Counted from the first letter of the stretch, positions 1-7,795 are shown. The stretch: DNA of 19,834 bases from an uncultured Oscillospiraceae bacterium (GCA_937915075.1 CALDMA010000083.1:1-19834), one strand, 5' to 3'. A program made the numbers and translations. The notes: generated by a model not told the origin, from the sequence alone.

Positions 1-1
1 C

Positions 2-1231
2 TTACTTGACGGCGGTCTTCTTGCTCTCCCACTTGGTGACGCAGAGCGCGCAGGAGATGTCGCCGGTGATGTTCAGGCAGGTGCGGCCCATGTCGAACAG
101 ACGGTCCACGCCGTAGATGATCATGATCATATCGACGGGGATGTTCATGGCCTGGAGCACCATAGCCAGCATGATCATGCCCGCGCCGGGCGTGCCGGCG
201 GTGCCGATGGAGGCGAGCGTCGCGGTGACGACGATGGTGATCATCTGACCCACGGTCAGGGTCATGCCGCAGCAGGTGGCGAGGAAGATGGTGGCGACGC
301 ACTGGTAGATGGCGGTACCGTCCATGTTGATGGTCGCGCCGAGGGGGATGACGAAGGAGGAAACGTCATTCTCCGCGCCGAGATCCTCGGAGCACTCCAT
401 GCTCAGGGGAATGGTCGCGGCGGAGGAGGTGGAGGTGAAGGCGAAGATCATAGCCGGGGACGCCTTCTTGAAGAACGTGATGGGGTTGACACCGGCGAAC
501 GCCTTGGCGGAGAAGGAATAGCACAGGACCGCGTGGACGATGTAGCCGATGTAGGCGCAGCCGATGACGATGCCGAGGGAGCCGAGGATCTCGGGACCCT
601 GCGTGGCGACGACCCATGCCATCATGGTAAACACGCCGATGGGACTCAGGGAGATGATGAACGCCATCACGCGCTCGATGACCGCGTAGAGGGAGGAGAC
701 GAGGTCCTGCGCGAGCTTGCCCTTTTCGCCCGCCGCGAGGATGCCGCCGCCGAAGAGAATGGCGATGACGATGACCTGCAGCATATTGGCGGTGCTGAAA
801 GACTGCCACATATTGCTGGGGAAGATGCCGATGAGGGTATCCATGAAGTTGGCGCTGGTGGCCTTATCCCAGGTCGCGCCGTCCACGAGCTGAAGGGTGG
901 GGAAGAGACCGGCGTTGTTGAAGATGTTGGCAAACAGCAGACCGATCACGCAGGCGACGGCGGTGGTGACGAGGAAGTACGCGACGGTCTTCCAGCCGAC
1001 GGAGCCGACCTTCTTCATGTCGCCCATGGAGATGATGCCGTCGATCATGGACAGCAGGACAACGGGAACAACGATGAACTTGAGAAGGTTGACGAAGATG
1101 GTGCCGAAGGGCTTGAGGTAGTTGGTCGTGATCTCGGGCTTACCCATAAAGTAGAAGGCAAGGCCGACCACGATGCCGAGCACCAGAGCAATTAAGATCT
1201 GTACCGGCAGGCTGAGCTTTTTCTTTTCCAT
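2..1231 (-). CDS. Dicarboxylate/amino acid:cation symporter (DAACS/SLC1 family), probable glutamate/aspartate type
   Basis: A multi-membrane-segment secondary transporter of 409 aa, full length for the family, that would import acidic amino acids or dicarboxylates with sodium or protons. Visible signatures are the serine-rich hairpin-1 motif TSTSSAATIP (about residues 266-275), NMDGT (302-306) in segment 7, the hairpin-2 stretch GTAGTPGAG (343-351), and the segment 8 motif FDMGRTCLNITGD. D380, R383, T384 and N387 have the same spacing as the aspartate-binding D394, R397, T398 and N401 of GltPh, which favours Glu/Asp over C4-dicarboxylates (DctA lacks this Asp). The ATG at 1231 is chosen because AGGAGAG lies about 10 bases upstream; the in-frame GTG three codons earlier sits directly on the ribosome site. 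The gene is monocistronic and divergent from rsmD. Substrate is inferred. Confidence 0.93.
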   Translation of the reverse strand: MEKKKLSLPVQILIALVLGIVVGLAFYFMGKPEITTNYLKPFGTIFVNLLKFIVVPVVLLSMIDGIISMGDMKKVGSVGWKTVAYFLVTTAVACVIGLLFANIFNNAGLFPTLQLVDGATWDKATSANFMDTLIGIFPSNMWQSFSTANMLQVIVIAILFGGGILAAGEKGKLAQDLVSSLYAVIERVMAFIISLSPIGVFTMMAWVVATQGPEILGSLGIVIGCAYIGYIVHAVLCYSFSAKAFAGVNPITFFKKASPAMIFAFTSTSSAATIPLSMECSEDLGAENDVSSFVIPLGATINMDGTAIYQCVATIFLATCCGMTLTVGQMITIVVTATLASIGTAGTPGAGMIMLAMVLQAMNIPVDMIMIIYGVDRLFDMGRTCLNITGDISCALCVTKWESKKTAVK

Positions 1232-1259
1232 AATACACACTCTCTCCTAAAATTTTCCC

Positions 1260-1290
1260 TATAAGCAGTAATTTATAGATGCTGCTTATA
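1260..1290. promoter_or_regulatory. Perfect inverted repeat downstream of the symporter promoter, possible operator
   Basis: TATAAGCAG (1260-1268) and CTGCTTATA (1282-1290) form a perfect 9-bp dyad separated by 13 bases. It begins within a few bases of the predicted transcription start of the symporter gene and ends about 12 bases before its ribosome site. It could be a repressor binding site or an mRNA hairpin; nothing in the sequence names the regulator. Confidence 0.4.
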
Positions 1291-1301
1291 AGTGTTTCTG
1301 T

Positions 1302-1330
1302 ATTTTACAACATCGAAACATATTTTGCAA
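1302..1330 (-). promoter_or_regulatory. Sigma-A-type promoter for the symporter gene
   Basis: On the minus strand TTGCAA (1325-1330) and TAAAAT (1302-1307) are separated by exactly 17 bases. Transcription would begin near 1295 and give a leader of about 65 bases. Inferred from consensus match only. Confidence 0.6.
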
Positions 1331-1425
1331 TACCCGGTGCAGGAAAACCTGTATTTTGGGCGGTTTTCACCAAAATGTCTGAAAAAACGGGGAGCGGGCG
1401 AGAAAAAATATTTTTGCGTGACCAC

Positions 1426-1454
1426 TTGCAATGTGCGCCGCTTTTTTGTAGGAT
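1426..1454 (+). promoter_or_regulatory. Probable promoter of the rsmD-coaD operon
   Basis: TTGCAA (1426-1431), a 17-base spacer and TAGGAT (1449-1454) resemble a sigma-A promoter. The start would be near 1461, about 30 bases before rsmD. The -10 hexamer matches only four of six consensus positions. Confidence 0.45.
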
Positions 1455-1489
1455 GTAAAAAGAAACCGAAAGAAGGAACGGAAAACGGT

Positions 1490-2047
1490 ATGAGAGTCAT
1501 CACCGGCTCGGCGCGCGGGCGTCGGCTGAATGAATTAAAGGGGTATGATACCCGCCCGACCACCGACAAGGTCAAGGAGGGCATTTTCTCCGCCATCCAG
1601 TTCGAGGTGGAGGGCGCGCGCGTGCTCGATCTCTTCGCGGGGACGGGACAGCTCGGCATCGAGGCGCTCTCGCGCGGCGCGCAGCGCGCCGTGTTCGTGG
1701 ACCGGCGCACCGACGCGGTGAAGCTCATCCGCGAGAATCTGGCGCTCACGCGGCTGGAGGACGGTGCGCAGGTCGTCTGCAGCGACTCGATGGCCTATCT
1801 CAATGCCCTGCGGGAGAAATTCGACCTCATTTTTCTCGATCCGCCCTACGCGGACGATCTGCTCGAACGCGCCGTCGCGCACATCGCGCGGTTTGACATT
1901 CTTGCGCCCGATGGTATAATGATCGCGGAGAGTCCGGCGGAGAAGGAGCTGCCCAAGCTCAGCGCGCCCTACCGCGTCGCGCGCGAGTACCGCTACGGCA
2001 GGATCAAGGTCACGCTTTACCGCCGCGACGGGGAGGAGACGACATGA
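1490..2047 (+). CDS. rsmD: 16S rRNA (guanine(966)-N(2))-methyltransferase RsmD
   Basis: A 185-aa SAM-dependent methyltransferase predicted to methylate G966 (E. coli numbering) of 16S rRNA during small-subunit assembly. The N-terminus MRVITGSARGRRL and the downstream TRPTTDKVKEGIFS are family hallmarks. The SAM-binding motif I DLFAGTG lies at residues 47-53, and the catalytic LDPPY motif for exocyclic amine methylation at 116-120. Start chosen at ATG 1490, with AGAAGGAA about 12 bases upstream; in-frame codons run further up but lack family similarity. The stop overlaps the coaD start (ATGA), so the two are translationally coupled. rsmD followed by coaD is a widespread bacterial arrangement. 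Confidence 0.95.
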   Translation: MRVITGSARGRRLNELKGYDTRPTTDKVKEGIFSAIQFEVEGARVLDLFAGTGQLGIEALSRGAQRAVFVDRRTDAVKLIRENLALTRLEDGAQVVCSDSMAYLNALREKFDLIFLDPPYADDLLERAVAHIARFDILAPDGIMIAESPAEKELPKLSAPYRVAREYRYGRIKVTLYRRDGEETT

Positions 2048-2538
2048 GAGAGGAACGCATCGCCGTGTTTCCCGGCAGCTTCGACCCCGTGACGCTCGGC
2101 CACATGGATATCATCGAGCGTGCGTCGCGGCTCTTTGACCGCGTGTACGTCGCCATCGTGCCGAACGGCGAAAAGACGCACCCGATGTTCACGGACGAGG
2201 AAAAGCTGGAGCTGATGCGCGTGAGCGTCGCATCGCTCGGCAACGTCGAGGCGGCGCTGTGGAACGGGCTGCTGACGGACTTTGCCGCGCAGAAGGGCGC
2301 GCGCTTCCTCGTGCGCGGCGCGCGGAACAGCGTGGATTTCGACGCGGAGTATCAGCTCTCGCTCATTTATAAGGATGTGTCCGGCGGCGCGCTCGATACG
2401 GTGCTTTTGTGCGCCGAGCCCGCGCACCAGCACATTTCATCGACCATGGCGCGCGAGATGGTGAAGTATCATCAGCCGCTCGAGAAGTATTTGCCGGCTG
2501 CGGCCGCGGCTCGGATAAGAGGAAAGGATAGGGGATAA
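2044..2538 (+). CDS. coaD: Phosphopantetheine adenylyltransferase (CoaD/PPAT)
   Basis: A 164-aa cytoplasmic enzyme, normal length for the family. It transfers AMP from ATP to 4'-phosphopantetheine to give dephospho-CoA, the penultimate step of coenzyme A synthesis. The nucleotidyltransferase motif GSFDPVTLGH lies at residues 11-20, with the adenylate-binding His as H20. FLVRGARNSVDFDAEYQ and the C-terminal HISSTMAR complete the active site. The start overlaps the rsmD stop by four bases and the stop is two bases before the next gene, so all three genes are probably on one message. Confidence 0.97.
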   Translation: MREERIAVFPGSFDPVTLGHMDIIERASRLFDRVYVAIVPNGEKTHPMFTDEEKLELMRVSVASLGNVEAALWNGLLTDFAAQKGARFLVRGARNSVDFDAEYQLSLIYKDVSGGALDTVLLCAEPAHQHISSTMAREMVKYHQPLEKYLPAAAAARIRGKDRG

Positions 2539-2540
2539 CG

Positions 2541-3068
2541 ATGGCTGAAGAGAATGTACAGAAGCTGCTGGATATGCTGTATGAGATGATCGACGAGGCG
2601 AAGAACGCGCCGCTGTCGAACGACAAGTGCGTGCTCAACCGTGACGAGGCGCTCGACCTGCTCGACGAGATCCGCGCGCAGATGCCGGTGGAGCTCAAGC
2701 GCGCGCAGGAGCTCGTCCGCGCCCGCGACGAGTATGTGGAGGCCGCCAAGCGCGACGTCGAGCGCATGATGCAGAAGGCGGAATTCGAGGCGAAGAGCAA
2801 GGTCTCCGAGAGCGAGGTGCTCACCGCCGCGCGCGCCAAGGGGCACGACATCGTCACCCGCGCCGAGGAGCGCTCGCGCGAGATGTACCGCGTGGCGAAC
2901 GACTACTCCGAGGACGTTCTGCGCCGCACGGAGGAGGCGGTCCAGATGGCGCTCGACGAGGTCAAGCAGACGCGCGTGCGCTTCCGCGCCGCATCCAACG
3001 AGCAGATGCAGCGCCGCCGTGAGGAGCTGAACAAGTCTTTGGAGAAAAACGACAAAGAGGACAAGTAA
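2541..3068 (+). CDS. Coiled-coil protein of unknown function (V-ATPase subunit H-like / DivIVA-like annotation group)
   Basis: A 175-aa, highly charged, soluble protein with no membrane segment or signal peptide. From about residue 25 to the C-terminus it is nearly continuous predicted helix rich in Glu, Arg, Lys and Ala, consistent with a long coiled coil (for example around VELKRAQELVRARDEYVEAA). Proteins of this kind next to coaD in Clostridia are often labelled ATPase or ATP synthase subunit B-like from coiled-coil similarity only, and I see no nucleotide-binding motif. AGGGGAT lies just before the ATG. It closes the rsmD-coaD operon ahead of a strong terminator. A structural role near division or DNA is possible but unsupported. 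Confidence 0.8.
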   Translation: MAEENVQKLLDMLYEMIDEAKNAPLSNDKCVLNRDEALDLLDEIRAQMPVELKRAQELVRARDEYVEAAKRDVERMMQKAEFEAKSKVSESEVLTAARAKGHDIVTRAEERSREMYRVANDYSEDVLRRTEEAVQMALDEVKQTRVRFRAASNEQMQRRREELNKSLEKNDKEDK

Positions 3069-3137
3069 AATTCGTTACATCTGACAAAAGCTTTTCAAGA
3101 GTTTTTCCATTTGAACATATTTTGCGATGAAGGTAAA

Positions 3138-3168
3138 ACGCGCCACAAGATATTGTGGCGCGTTTTTT
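3138..3168 (+). terminator. Rho-independent terminator of the rsmD-coaD operon
   Basis: ACGCGCCACAA (3138-3148) pairs perfectly over 11 bp with TTGTGGCGCGT (3153-3163) around a GATA loop and runs into six Ts. An A run on the left would also allow weaker termination on the other strand. Confidence 0.92.
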
Positions 3169-3273
3169 CACGCTCTTTCGACAATAAAACGTGCGTTTGA
3201 GTTTCAACAAAAAACGCTGGAAGAATTTGGCAGAAAAGCGCGCGAAAGCCCTGAAAACAAAGAAAATTTCTGC

Positions 3274-3302
3274 TTGCATTTCAAAAGCGTTTTATGTATA
3301 CT
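3274..3302 (+). promoter_or_regulatory. Sigma-A promoter of the dcw (mraZ) operon
   Basis: TTGCAT (3274-3279) and TATACT (3297-3302) are separated by exactly 17 bases. Transcription would start near 3309, giving a leader of about 155 bases. The position just before the MraZ box array supports the call. Confidence 0.8.
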
Positions 3303-3310
3303 CGAAATAC

Positions 3311-3390
3311 GAAGTGGGGGAAAGTGGTGCTAAGTGTATAAAAGTGGTGCTGCTGACCCAAAAGTGCAGGAGAGTGGAGCGAAGCGACTT
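3311..3390 (+). promoter_or_regulatory. MraZ operator: AAGTG boxes repeated every 10 bases
   Basis: Boxes on an exact 10-base lattice begin at 3312 (AAGTGG), 3322 (AAGTGG), 3332 (AAGTGT), 3342 (AAGTGG), 3362 (AAGTGC) and 3372 (GAGTGG), with a degenerate one at 3382 (AAGCGA) and a missed slot at 3352. Two units are identical (AAAGTGGTGC at 3321 and 3341). This matches the AAAGTG(T/G)N3 direct repeats described for Mollicute MraZ and the 10-base-period TGGGN repeats of E. coli MraZ. The array begins just downstream of the -10 box, so bound MraZ would repress its own operon (inference). Confidence 0.85.
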
Positions 3391-3464
3391 CCCCGAAAAA
3401 AGAGGGAGCCGCTGCTTTGCCCTCTTCACAGCAGCTTCAAGGATCGCCGAAAGGGGGAAGCGCT

Positions 3465-3881
3465 TTGACCGGTCAGTATCAGCACAGCATCGACGCCAAG
3501 GGCAGAGTGTTCATCCCCGCGAAGCTCCGCGAGGAGCTGGGCGAGACCTTTTATGTCACCATGGGCATGGATTCCTGCCTGAGCGTCTATTCCGACGCGA
3601 GCTGGGCGAAGTTCACCGAGAAGTTCGAGAGTCTGCCCTACACCAAGACCAAGGCCATGCGCCCGCTGTTCGCCAACGCCGCCAAGTGCGAGCCGGACAG
3701 CCAGGGCCGCATCCTGCTGCCGCAGAAGCTGCGCGCCTACGCGGGACTGGACAAGGACGTGGTCATCATCGGCGTATCGAACCGCGCCGAGATCTGGAAC
3801 GCGGAGCGCTGGGCCGCGCTGGAGGCCGAGGAGCTCAACCCCGAGAACCTTGCCGCCGTGATGGAGGAGCTGGGCTTCTGA
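3465..3881 (+). CDS. mraZ: Transcriptional regulator MraZ
   Basis: A 138-aa DNA-binding protein that forms ring-shaped oligomers and autoregulates the division and cell wall operon. It carries two AbrB/SpoVT-like swapped-hairpin halves, each with the signature loop: SIDAKGRVFIP (residues about 8-18) and DSQGRILLP (about 79-87). The TTG at 3465 is taken as the start because a GGGGGA ribosome site sits 7 bases upstream and the protein then begins LTGQYQHSIDAKGR, as in the family (usual length about 140 aa). An in-frame TTG at 3417 would add residues the family lacks. It heads the cluster, one base before rsmH, and its operator lies just upstream. Confidence 0.95.
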   Translation: MTGQYQHSIDAKGRVFIPAKLREELGETFYVTMGMDSCLSVYSDASWAKFTEKFESLPYTKTKAMRPLFANAAKCEPDSQGRILLPQKLRAYAGLDKDVVIIGVSNRAEIWNAERWAALEAEELNPENLAAVMEELGF

Positions 3882-3882
3882 G

Positions 3883-4827
3883 ATGGAAGAGATCAACTAC
3901 GGCCACAAGCCGGTGCTGCTGCACGAATGTCTGGACGCACTCGCCATCCGACCGGACGGCGTTTACCTCGACGGGACGCTGGGCCGCGCGGGCCACTCGC
4001 TGGAGATCGTCCGCCGCCTGACCGCGGGGGGACGGCTCATTGCCCTCGACCGCGACGAGACCGCCATCGAGGCGGCGCAGCGGCGGCTCGCGGACTATAT
4101 GGACCGCGTGACGCTGGTACACTCCAACTTCAGCGCGCTCGACGACGTGCTGCGTGAGCTGGGCGTCCGCGGCGTGGACGGGATGCTCTTTGATCTCGGC
4201 GTTTCCTCGCCGCAGCTCGACGATGCCGCGCGCGGCTTTTCCTACAAGCAGGACGCGCCGCTCGATATGCGCATGGACGAGAGTGCGAGCTACACCGCGC
4301 GCGAGCTGGTCAATACCGTCAGCTATGAGGAGCTCAAGCGCATCCTCTACGAATACGGCGAGGAGCGCTACGCGCCCGCCATCGCAAAGAAGATCTGCGC
4401 GTACCGCGCGGAAAAGCCCATCGAGACGACACTGGAGCTGGCGGATCTCATCCGCTCGGCGATGCCCGCCGCGGCGCTGCGCGAAAAGCAGCATCCCGCC
4501 AAGCGGAGCTTTCAGGCCATCCGCATCGCGGTCAACGACGAGCTTGGCGAGCTTCCGCCGATGCTCCGTGCCGCCGAGAAGAATCTCAAGCCGGGCGGGC
4601 GGCTCGCGGTCATTACGTTCCATTCGCTCGAGGACCGCATCGTCAAGCGCGAGCTGCAAGCGCTCGCCACGGGCTGCACCTGTCCGCCGGAGTTTCCGGT
4701 GTGCGTGTGCGGCAAGAAGCCGAAAATGAAGCTCATCACCCGCAAGCCCATCGTCTCGGGTGCGGAGGAGCTGAACGAAAATCCCCGCGCGCGCAGCGCC
4801 AAGCTGCGTGTGGCGGAAAAATGCTGA
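3883..4827 (+). CDS. rsmH: 16S rRNA (cytosine(1402)-N(4))-methyltransferase RsmH (MraW)
   Basis: A 314-aa cytoplasmic SAM-dependent enzyme that N4-methylates C1402 in the 16S rRNA decoding centre. The opening HKPVLLHECLDAL, the SAM motif DGTLGRAGHS (the usual GGHS is AGHS here), LIALDRDETAI and the hallmark FDLGVSSPQLDDAARGFSY are all present, as are FQAIRIAVNDEL and VITFHSLEDRIVK near the C-terminus. A short CxCPPxFPxCxCG cysteine cluster follows at about residues 266-278, as is common in this family. The start is one base after the mraZ stop, with GGAGGAG inside the end of mraZ, so translation is probably coupled. It is the conserved second gene of the cluster. Confidence 0.97.
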   Translation: MEEINYGHKPVLLHECLDALAIRPDGVYLDGTLGRAGHSLEIVRRLTAGGRLIALDRDETAIEAAQRRLADYMDRVTLVHSNFSALDDVLRELGVRGVDGMLFDLGVSSPQLDDAARGFSYKQDAPLDMRMDESASYTARELVNTVSYEELKRILYEYGEERYAPAIAKKICAYRAEKPIETTLELADLIRSAMPAAALREKQHPAKRSFQAIRIAVNDELGELPPMLRAAEKNLKPGGRLAVITFHSLEDRIVKRELQALATGCTCPPEFPVCVCGKKPKMKLITRKPIVSGAEELNENPRARSAKLRVAEKC

Positions 4828-4857
4828 GAAAGCAAATCTTTCACGAAGGAGAGCGCC

Positions 4858-5430
4858 ATGGCACGCACGAGCCGGAGCAGACAAAATTACAGATACGGCG
4901 GCGGACGTGTTGTCGGCAATCTTGCCTACGATTATAATTACGCCGAGCGGCGCGCGCCGCGCCGCGAGAGCGAGCAGCGGGAGCAGCCGCGTGAGGAGTT
5001 CATCCGTCCGCCGCGCAGGCAGGAAAAGAAGGCCGTCCGTCCGCGCGTGCGCGAGCGGCAGAGAGTCTCCGGCGTGCTGGTGCTCGGCTTTGCCGCGCTG
5101 GCCGCGATGGTCGTGGTCGTGCTGATGAGCTACGCGCAGCTCACGAGCATTTCCGCCGACGTGGTCTCGATGCAGAAGGAGCTCAAGACGCTCGACGCCG
5201 AGCACGTCGCGCTGCTCACGCAGTACGAGCGTACCTTTGATCTCGAAACGGTCAAGGCGGCGGCTGCCGCCGCAGGCATGAACAAGCCCAGCTCCTCGCA
5301 GATCAATTACATCGACCTTTCCGCGCCGGACAGCGTGGAGCTTTGCGAAACGCAGAACGTCAGCGTGCTCAGCCGCGTGTTCACCTCGCTGGGGCAGGGC
5401 GTTTTCAGCGTGGTGGAATATTTCAGTTGA
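4858..5430 (+). CDS. FtsL-like bitopic cell division protein
   Basis: A 190-aa protein with a long, very basic, Arg-rich cytoplasmic N-terminus (residues 1-69), one membrane segment (about 70-91, VSGVLVLGFAALAAMVVVVL) and an extracytoplasmic coiled coil (about 92-125). It ends in the FtsL/DivIC-type pattern AAAAGMNKPSSSQINYIDL followed by a hydrophobic tail. FtsL forms a complex with FtsQ (DivIB) and DivIC/FtsB that activates septal synthesis by FtsW and its PBP. Identification rests on topology and on the position between rsmH and the PBP, since primary sequence is poorly conserved. It is longer than B. subtilis FtsL (117 aa), mainly through the N-terminal tail. AAGGAG lies 9 bases before the ATG. 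Confidence 0.8.
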   Translation: MARTSRSRQNYRYGGGRVVGNLAYDYNYAERRAPRRESEQREQPREEFIRPPRRQEKKAVRPRVRERQRVSGVLVLGFAALAAMVVVVLMSYAQLTSISADVVSMQKELKTLDAEHVALLTQYERTFDLETVKAAAAAAGMNKPSSSQINYIDLSAPDSVELCETQNVSVLSRVFTSLGQGVFSVVEYFS

Positions 5431-5445
5431 GCGAAGCCTATACAT

Positions 5446-5478
5446 AAGGAGTAAGGAGCTTCCTTACTCCTTGTTTTG
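5446..5478 (+). terminator. Terminator-like hairpin between the ftsL-like gene and the PBP gene
   Basis: AAGGAGTAAGGA (5446-5457) pairs perfectly over 12 bp with the arm ending at 5472, around a GCT loop, followed by GTTTTG. The T run is only four bases, so it may be an attenuator, a partial terminator or an mRNA-stabilising hairpin rather than a full stop. It sits inside the dcw operon. Confidence 0.5.
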
Positions 5479-5513
5479 CCATTATGCCCCTTGCCGTATG
5501 AGGAGGAAAGACC

Positions 5514-7748
5514 GTGCCGACACCCCCGAAAAGAAAACCGGACAGCGCGCGCCGCGCCAACCGCATCATCCAGCAGCGGACGCTTCTGCTGCTGGCGCTG
5601 CTGGGTATCGGCACGTTTCTGCTGCTCTTCGCCCAGCTCTATAAGCTGCAGATCAAGCAGCACGACGAGCTCAAGACGCTCGCTGTGCGTCAGCAGACGC
5701 TGCGCACGACCGTGGAGGCGAGCCGCGGCACCATCTATGATAAAAACGGCGACATCCTCGCCCTCTCCTCCACGGCGGAGAATGTCTGCATCTCGCCTCT
5801 TGACGTCGCCAAAAACGAGCAGGATCCGAATCTGATCGCAAACGGCCTCGGCGAGATCCTCGGCGTGGACCCGAACGACATCCTCGACGACATGAAGGAC
5901 ACCGCCTCGCAGTACAAGGTCATCAAAAAGAAGGTCGAGCAGGAGACGGCGGACAAAGTCCGCGCGTTTATCAGCGACAACGGCATCAAGGGCGTCTTTC
6001 TGGAGCCGACCTCCAAGCGCTACTACCCATATTCCACGCTCGCCGCGCACGTCATCGGCTTTGTCAACGCCAACGGCGGCGCCTACGGTCTTGAGGCCGT
6101 GTACGACGAGGAGCTGACCGGCGAAAAGGGCATGGTCGTCTCTGCGCGCGATGCCAACGGCAACGCGCTGCTCTATCAGTATGAACAGTATTTCGACGCT
6201 GAGAACGGCGACAGTCTGGTGACGACCCTCGATAAGACGGTGCAGTATTACCTCGAAAAGGGCCTTGAGGAGCTCGAGAGCCGCTATGGCACGGGCGTGG
6301 GCGCGACCGGCATCGTCATGGACGTCAACACGGGCGGCATTCTCGCGATGGCGTCGCTGCCGACCTACGATCTCAACGCCCCCGCGAGTATTTACAACAA
6401 GGGGATGCTTGCCGCCGGCATGACCGACGAGGAGCTCAACGCGGCGGCCGACACGCTGCAAAATATGCAATGGCGCAACAAGGCCATCAACGACACCTTC
6501 CAGCCCGGCTCGACCTTCAAGATCCTCACCCTCGCCATGGCGCTGGAGGAGAACAAGGTCAAAATGTCCGACACCTTCAACTGCCCGGGCTATGTCGTCA
6601 TCGAGGGCGCGAAGATCAACTGCTCCAAGCGCGCGCCCGGCCACGGCCATCAGGACCTCATCACGGCGTTCGCCAATTCCTGCAACCCCGCGTTCATCAA
6701 CATCGGCCTGCGCCTCGGCAACACGACCTTCTATAATTACATGAAGGCCTTCGGCCTCACCGGAAAGACCGGCGTGGACACCACCGGCGAGGCGAGCGGC
6801 TTTGTCAACAAGGAGATCGAATACTCCACGCTGGCGCTGGCGTGCTACGCCTTCGGTCAGAACTTCAACGTCACGCCGCTCTCGCTCATCAACGCGCAGG
6901 CGGCCTGCGTCAACGGTGGCTACCTCCGCACGCCCTACATCGTCTCCGAGGTGCTCGACCAGAGCGGCAACGTCAAGTACCGCCACGACACCACCCCGGT
7001 GCGGCAGGTCATCTCCGAGGATACCTCCAAGACCGTGCGCGAGATCATGGAGTACGAGGTCGAGTACGGCACGGGCAAGAACGGCAAGGTCGCGGGTTAC
7101 CGCATCGGCGGCAAGACCGGCACCGCCGACCAGATCGACGGGAGCGTCACCGTTTCGTTCACCTGCTGCGCGCCGGCGGACGACCCGCAGATCATCATGC
7201 TCCTCACCCTCAGCAACGCCAGCAACGACACCGGCACCTACCGCTCCGGCGGCAACATGGCCGCGCCTGTGGCGTCGAGCATCATGGCAGAGATATTGCC
7301 CTACCTCGGCATCGAGCCGACCTACAGCGCCGATGAGCTCGTCGGCGCGGATCATACCGTGCCGAACGTCGTCGGGCTCAAGCGCGACGAGGCGGTGGCA
7401 AAGCTCAAGGAGGAGGGCTTCTCCTGCCGCACCGTCGGCAACGGCGAGACCGTCACCGACCAGACGCCGCTCGGCGGCGCGATCGTGCCGAACAACGCGG
7501 AGATCATCCTCTACCTCGGCGCGGAGAAATCCACGGAGCTGTGCATCGTGCCGAACGTCGTGGGCGACAGCGCCGCGGCGGCCAACCGCAAGCTCACCGA
7601 CGCGGGACTCATCATGTCCGTCTCCGGCGCGACCGGCGGCAGCTCTGCGAGCGTGCGCGCCATCTCCCAGTCGGAGGCGCCGGGCACGGAGGTCGCGGCG
7701 GGCACGGTGGTGCGCGTCCAGTTCAGCGACAGCTCGGTGACCGACTGA
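5514..7748 (+). CDS. Class B penicillin-binding protein with two PASTA domains (FtsI/SpoVD type transpeptidase)
   Basis: A 744-aa membrane-anchored D,D-transpeptidase that cross-links septal peptidoglycan, working with the SEDS protein FtsW/SpoVE. A single membrane segment spans about residues 22-42 after a basic tail. The dimerisation/pedestal region includes RGTIYDKNGDILA (71-83). The catalytic motifs are complete: S333-TF-K336, S389-C-N391 and K534-T-G536. Two PASTA domains follow (about 615-669 and 677-738), each opening with VPNVVG. The GTG at 5514 has AGGAGGA 7 bases upstream. In B. subtilis separate paralogues (PBP2B, SpoVD) serve division and the spore cortex; only one is present here, so this copy may do either job or both. 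Confidence 0.93.
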   Translation: MPTPPKRKPDSARRANRIIQQRTLLLLALLGIGTFLLLFAQLYKLQIKQHDELKTLAVRQQTLRTTVEASRGTIYDKNGDILALSSTAENVCISPLDVAKNEQDPNLIANGLGEILGVDPNDILDDMKDTASQYKVIKKKVEQETADKVRAFISDNGIKGVFLEPTSKRYYPYSTLAAHVIGFVNANGGAYGLEAVYDEELTGEKGMVVSARDANGNALLYQYEQYFDAENGDSLVTTLDKTVQYYLEKGLEELESRYGTGVGATGIVMDVNTGGILAMASLPTYDLNAPASIYNKGMLAAGMTDEELNAAADTLQNMQWRNKAINDTFQPGSTFKILTLAMALEENKVKMSDTFNCPGYVVIEGAKINCSKRAPGHGHQDLITAFANSCNPAFINIGLRLGNTTFYNYMKAFGLTGKTGVDTTGEASGFVNKEIEYSTLALACYAFGQNFNVTPLSLINAQAACVNGGYLRTPYIVSEVLDQSGNVKYRHDTTPVRQVISEDTSKTVREIMEYEVEYGTGKNGKVAGYRIGGKTGTADQIDGSVTVSFTCCAPADDPQIIMLLTLSNASNDTGTYRSGGNMAAPVASSIMAEILPYLGIEPTYSADELVGADHTVPNVVGLKRDEAVAKLKEEGFSCRTVGNGETVTDQTPLGGAIVPNNAEIILYLGAEKSTELCIVPNVVGDSAAAANRKLTDAGLIMSVSGATGGSSASVRAISQSEAPGTEVAAGTVVRVQFSDSSVTD

Positions 7749-7795
7749 CAAGCACAAAAGAGAGCAAGATTTGACGGAGAAAGGACGACGCGCCT

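Noticed and set aside
1353..1376. ATTTTGG/CCAAAAT inverted repeat in the spacer between the symporter and rsmD
   Set aside because: A 7-bp AT-rich stem with a 10-base loop in AT-rich sequence is expected by chance, and it has no clear position relative to either promoter.
3069..3464. Possible leader RNA or riboswitch before mraZ
   Set aside because: Apart from the terminator, promoter and MraZ boxes, no conserved riboswitch or T-box elements are visible in this spacer.
3191..4021. 276-codon plus-strand frame spanning the mraZ promoter, operator and mraZ
   Set aside because: It runs through the promoter and box array and out of frame over mraZ and rsmH; the product has no recognisable domain and no suitable start.
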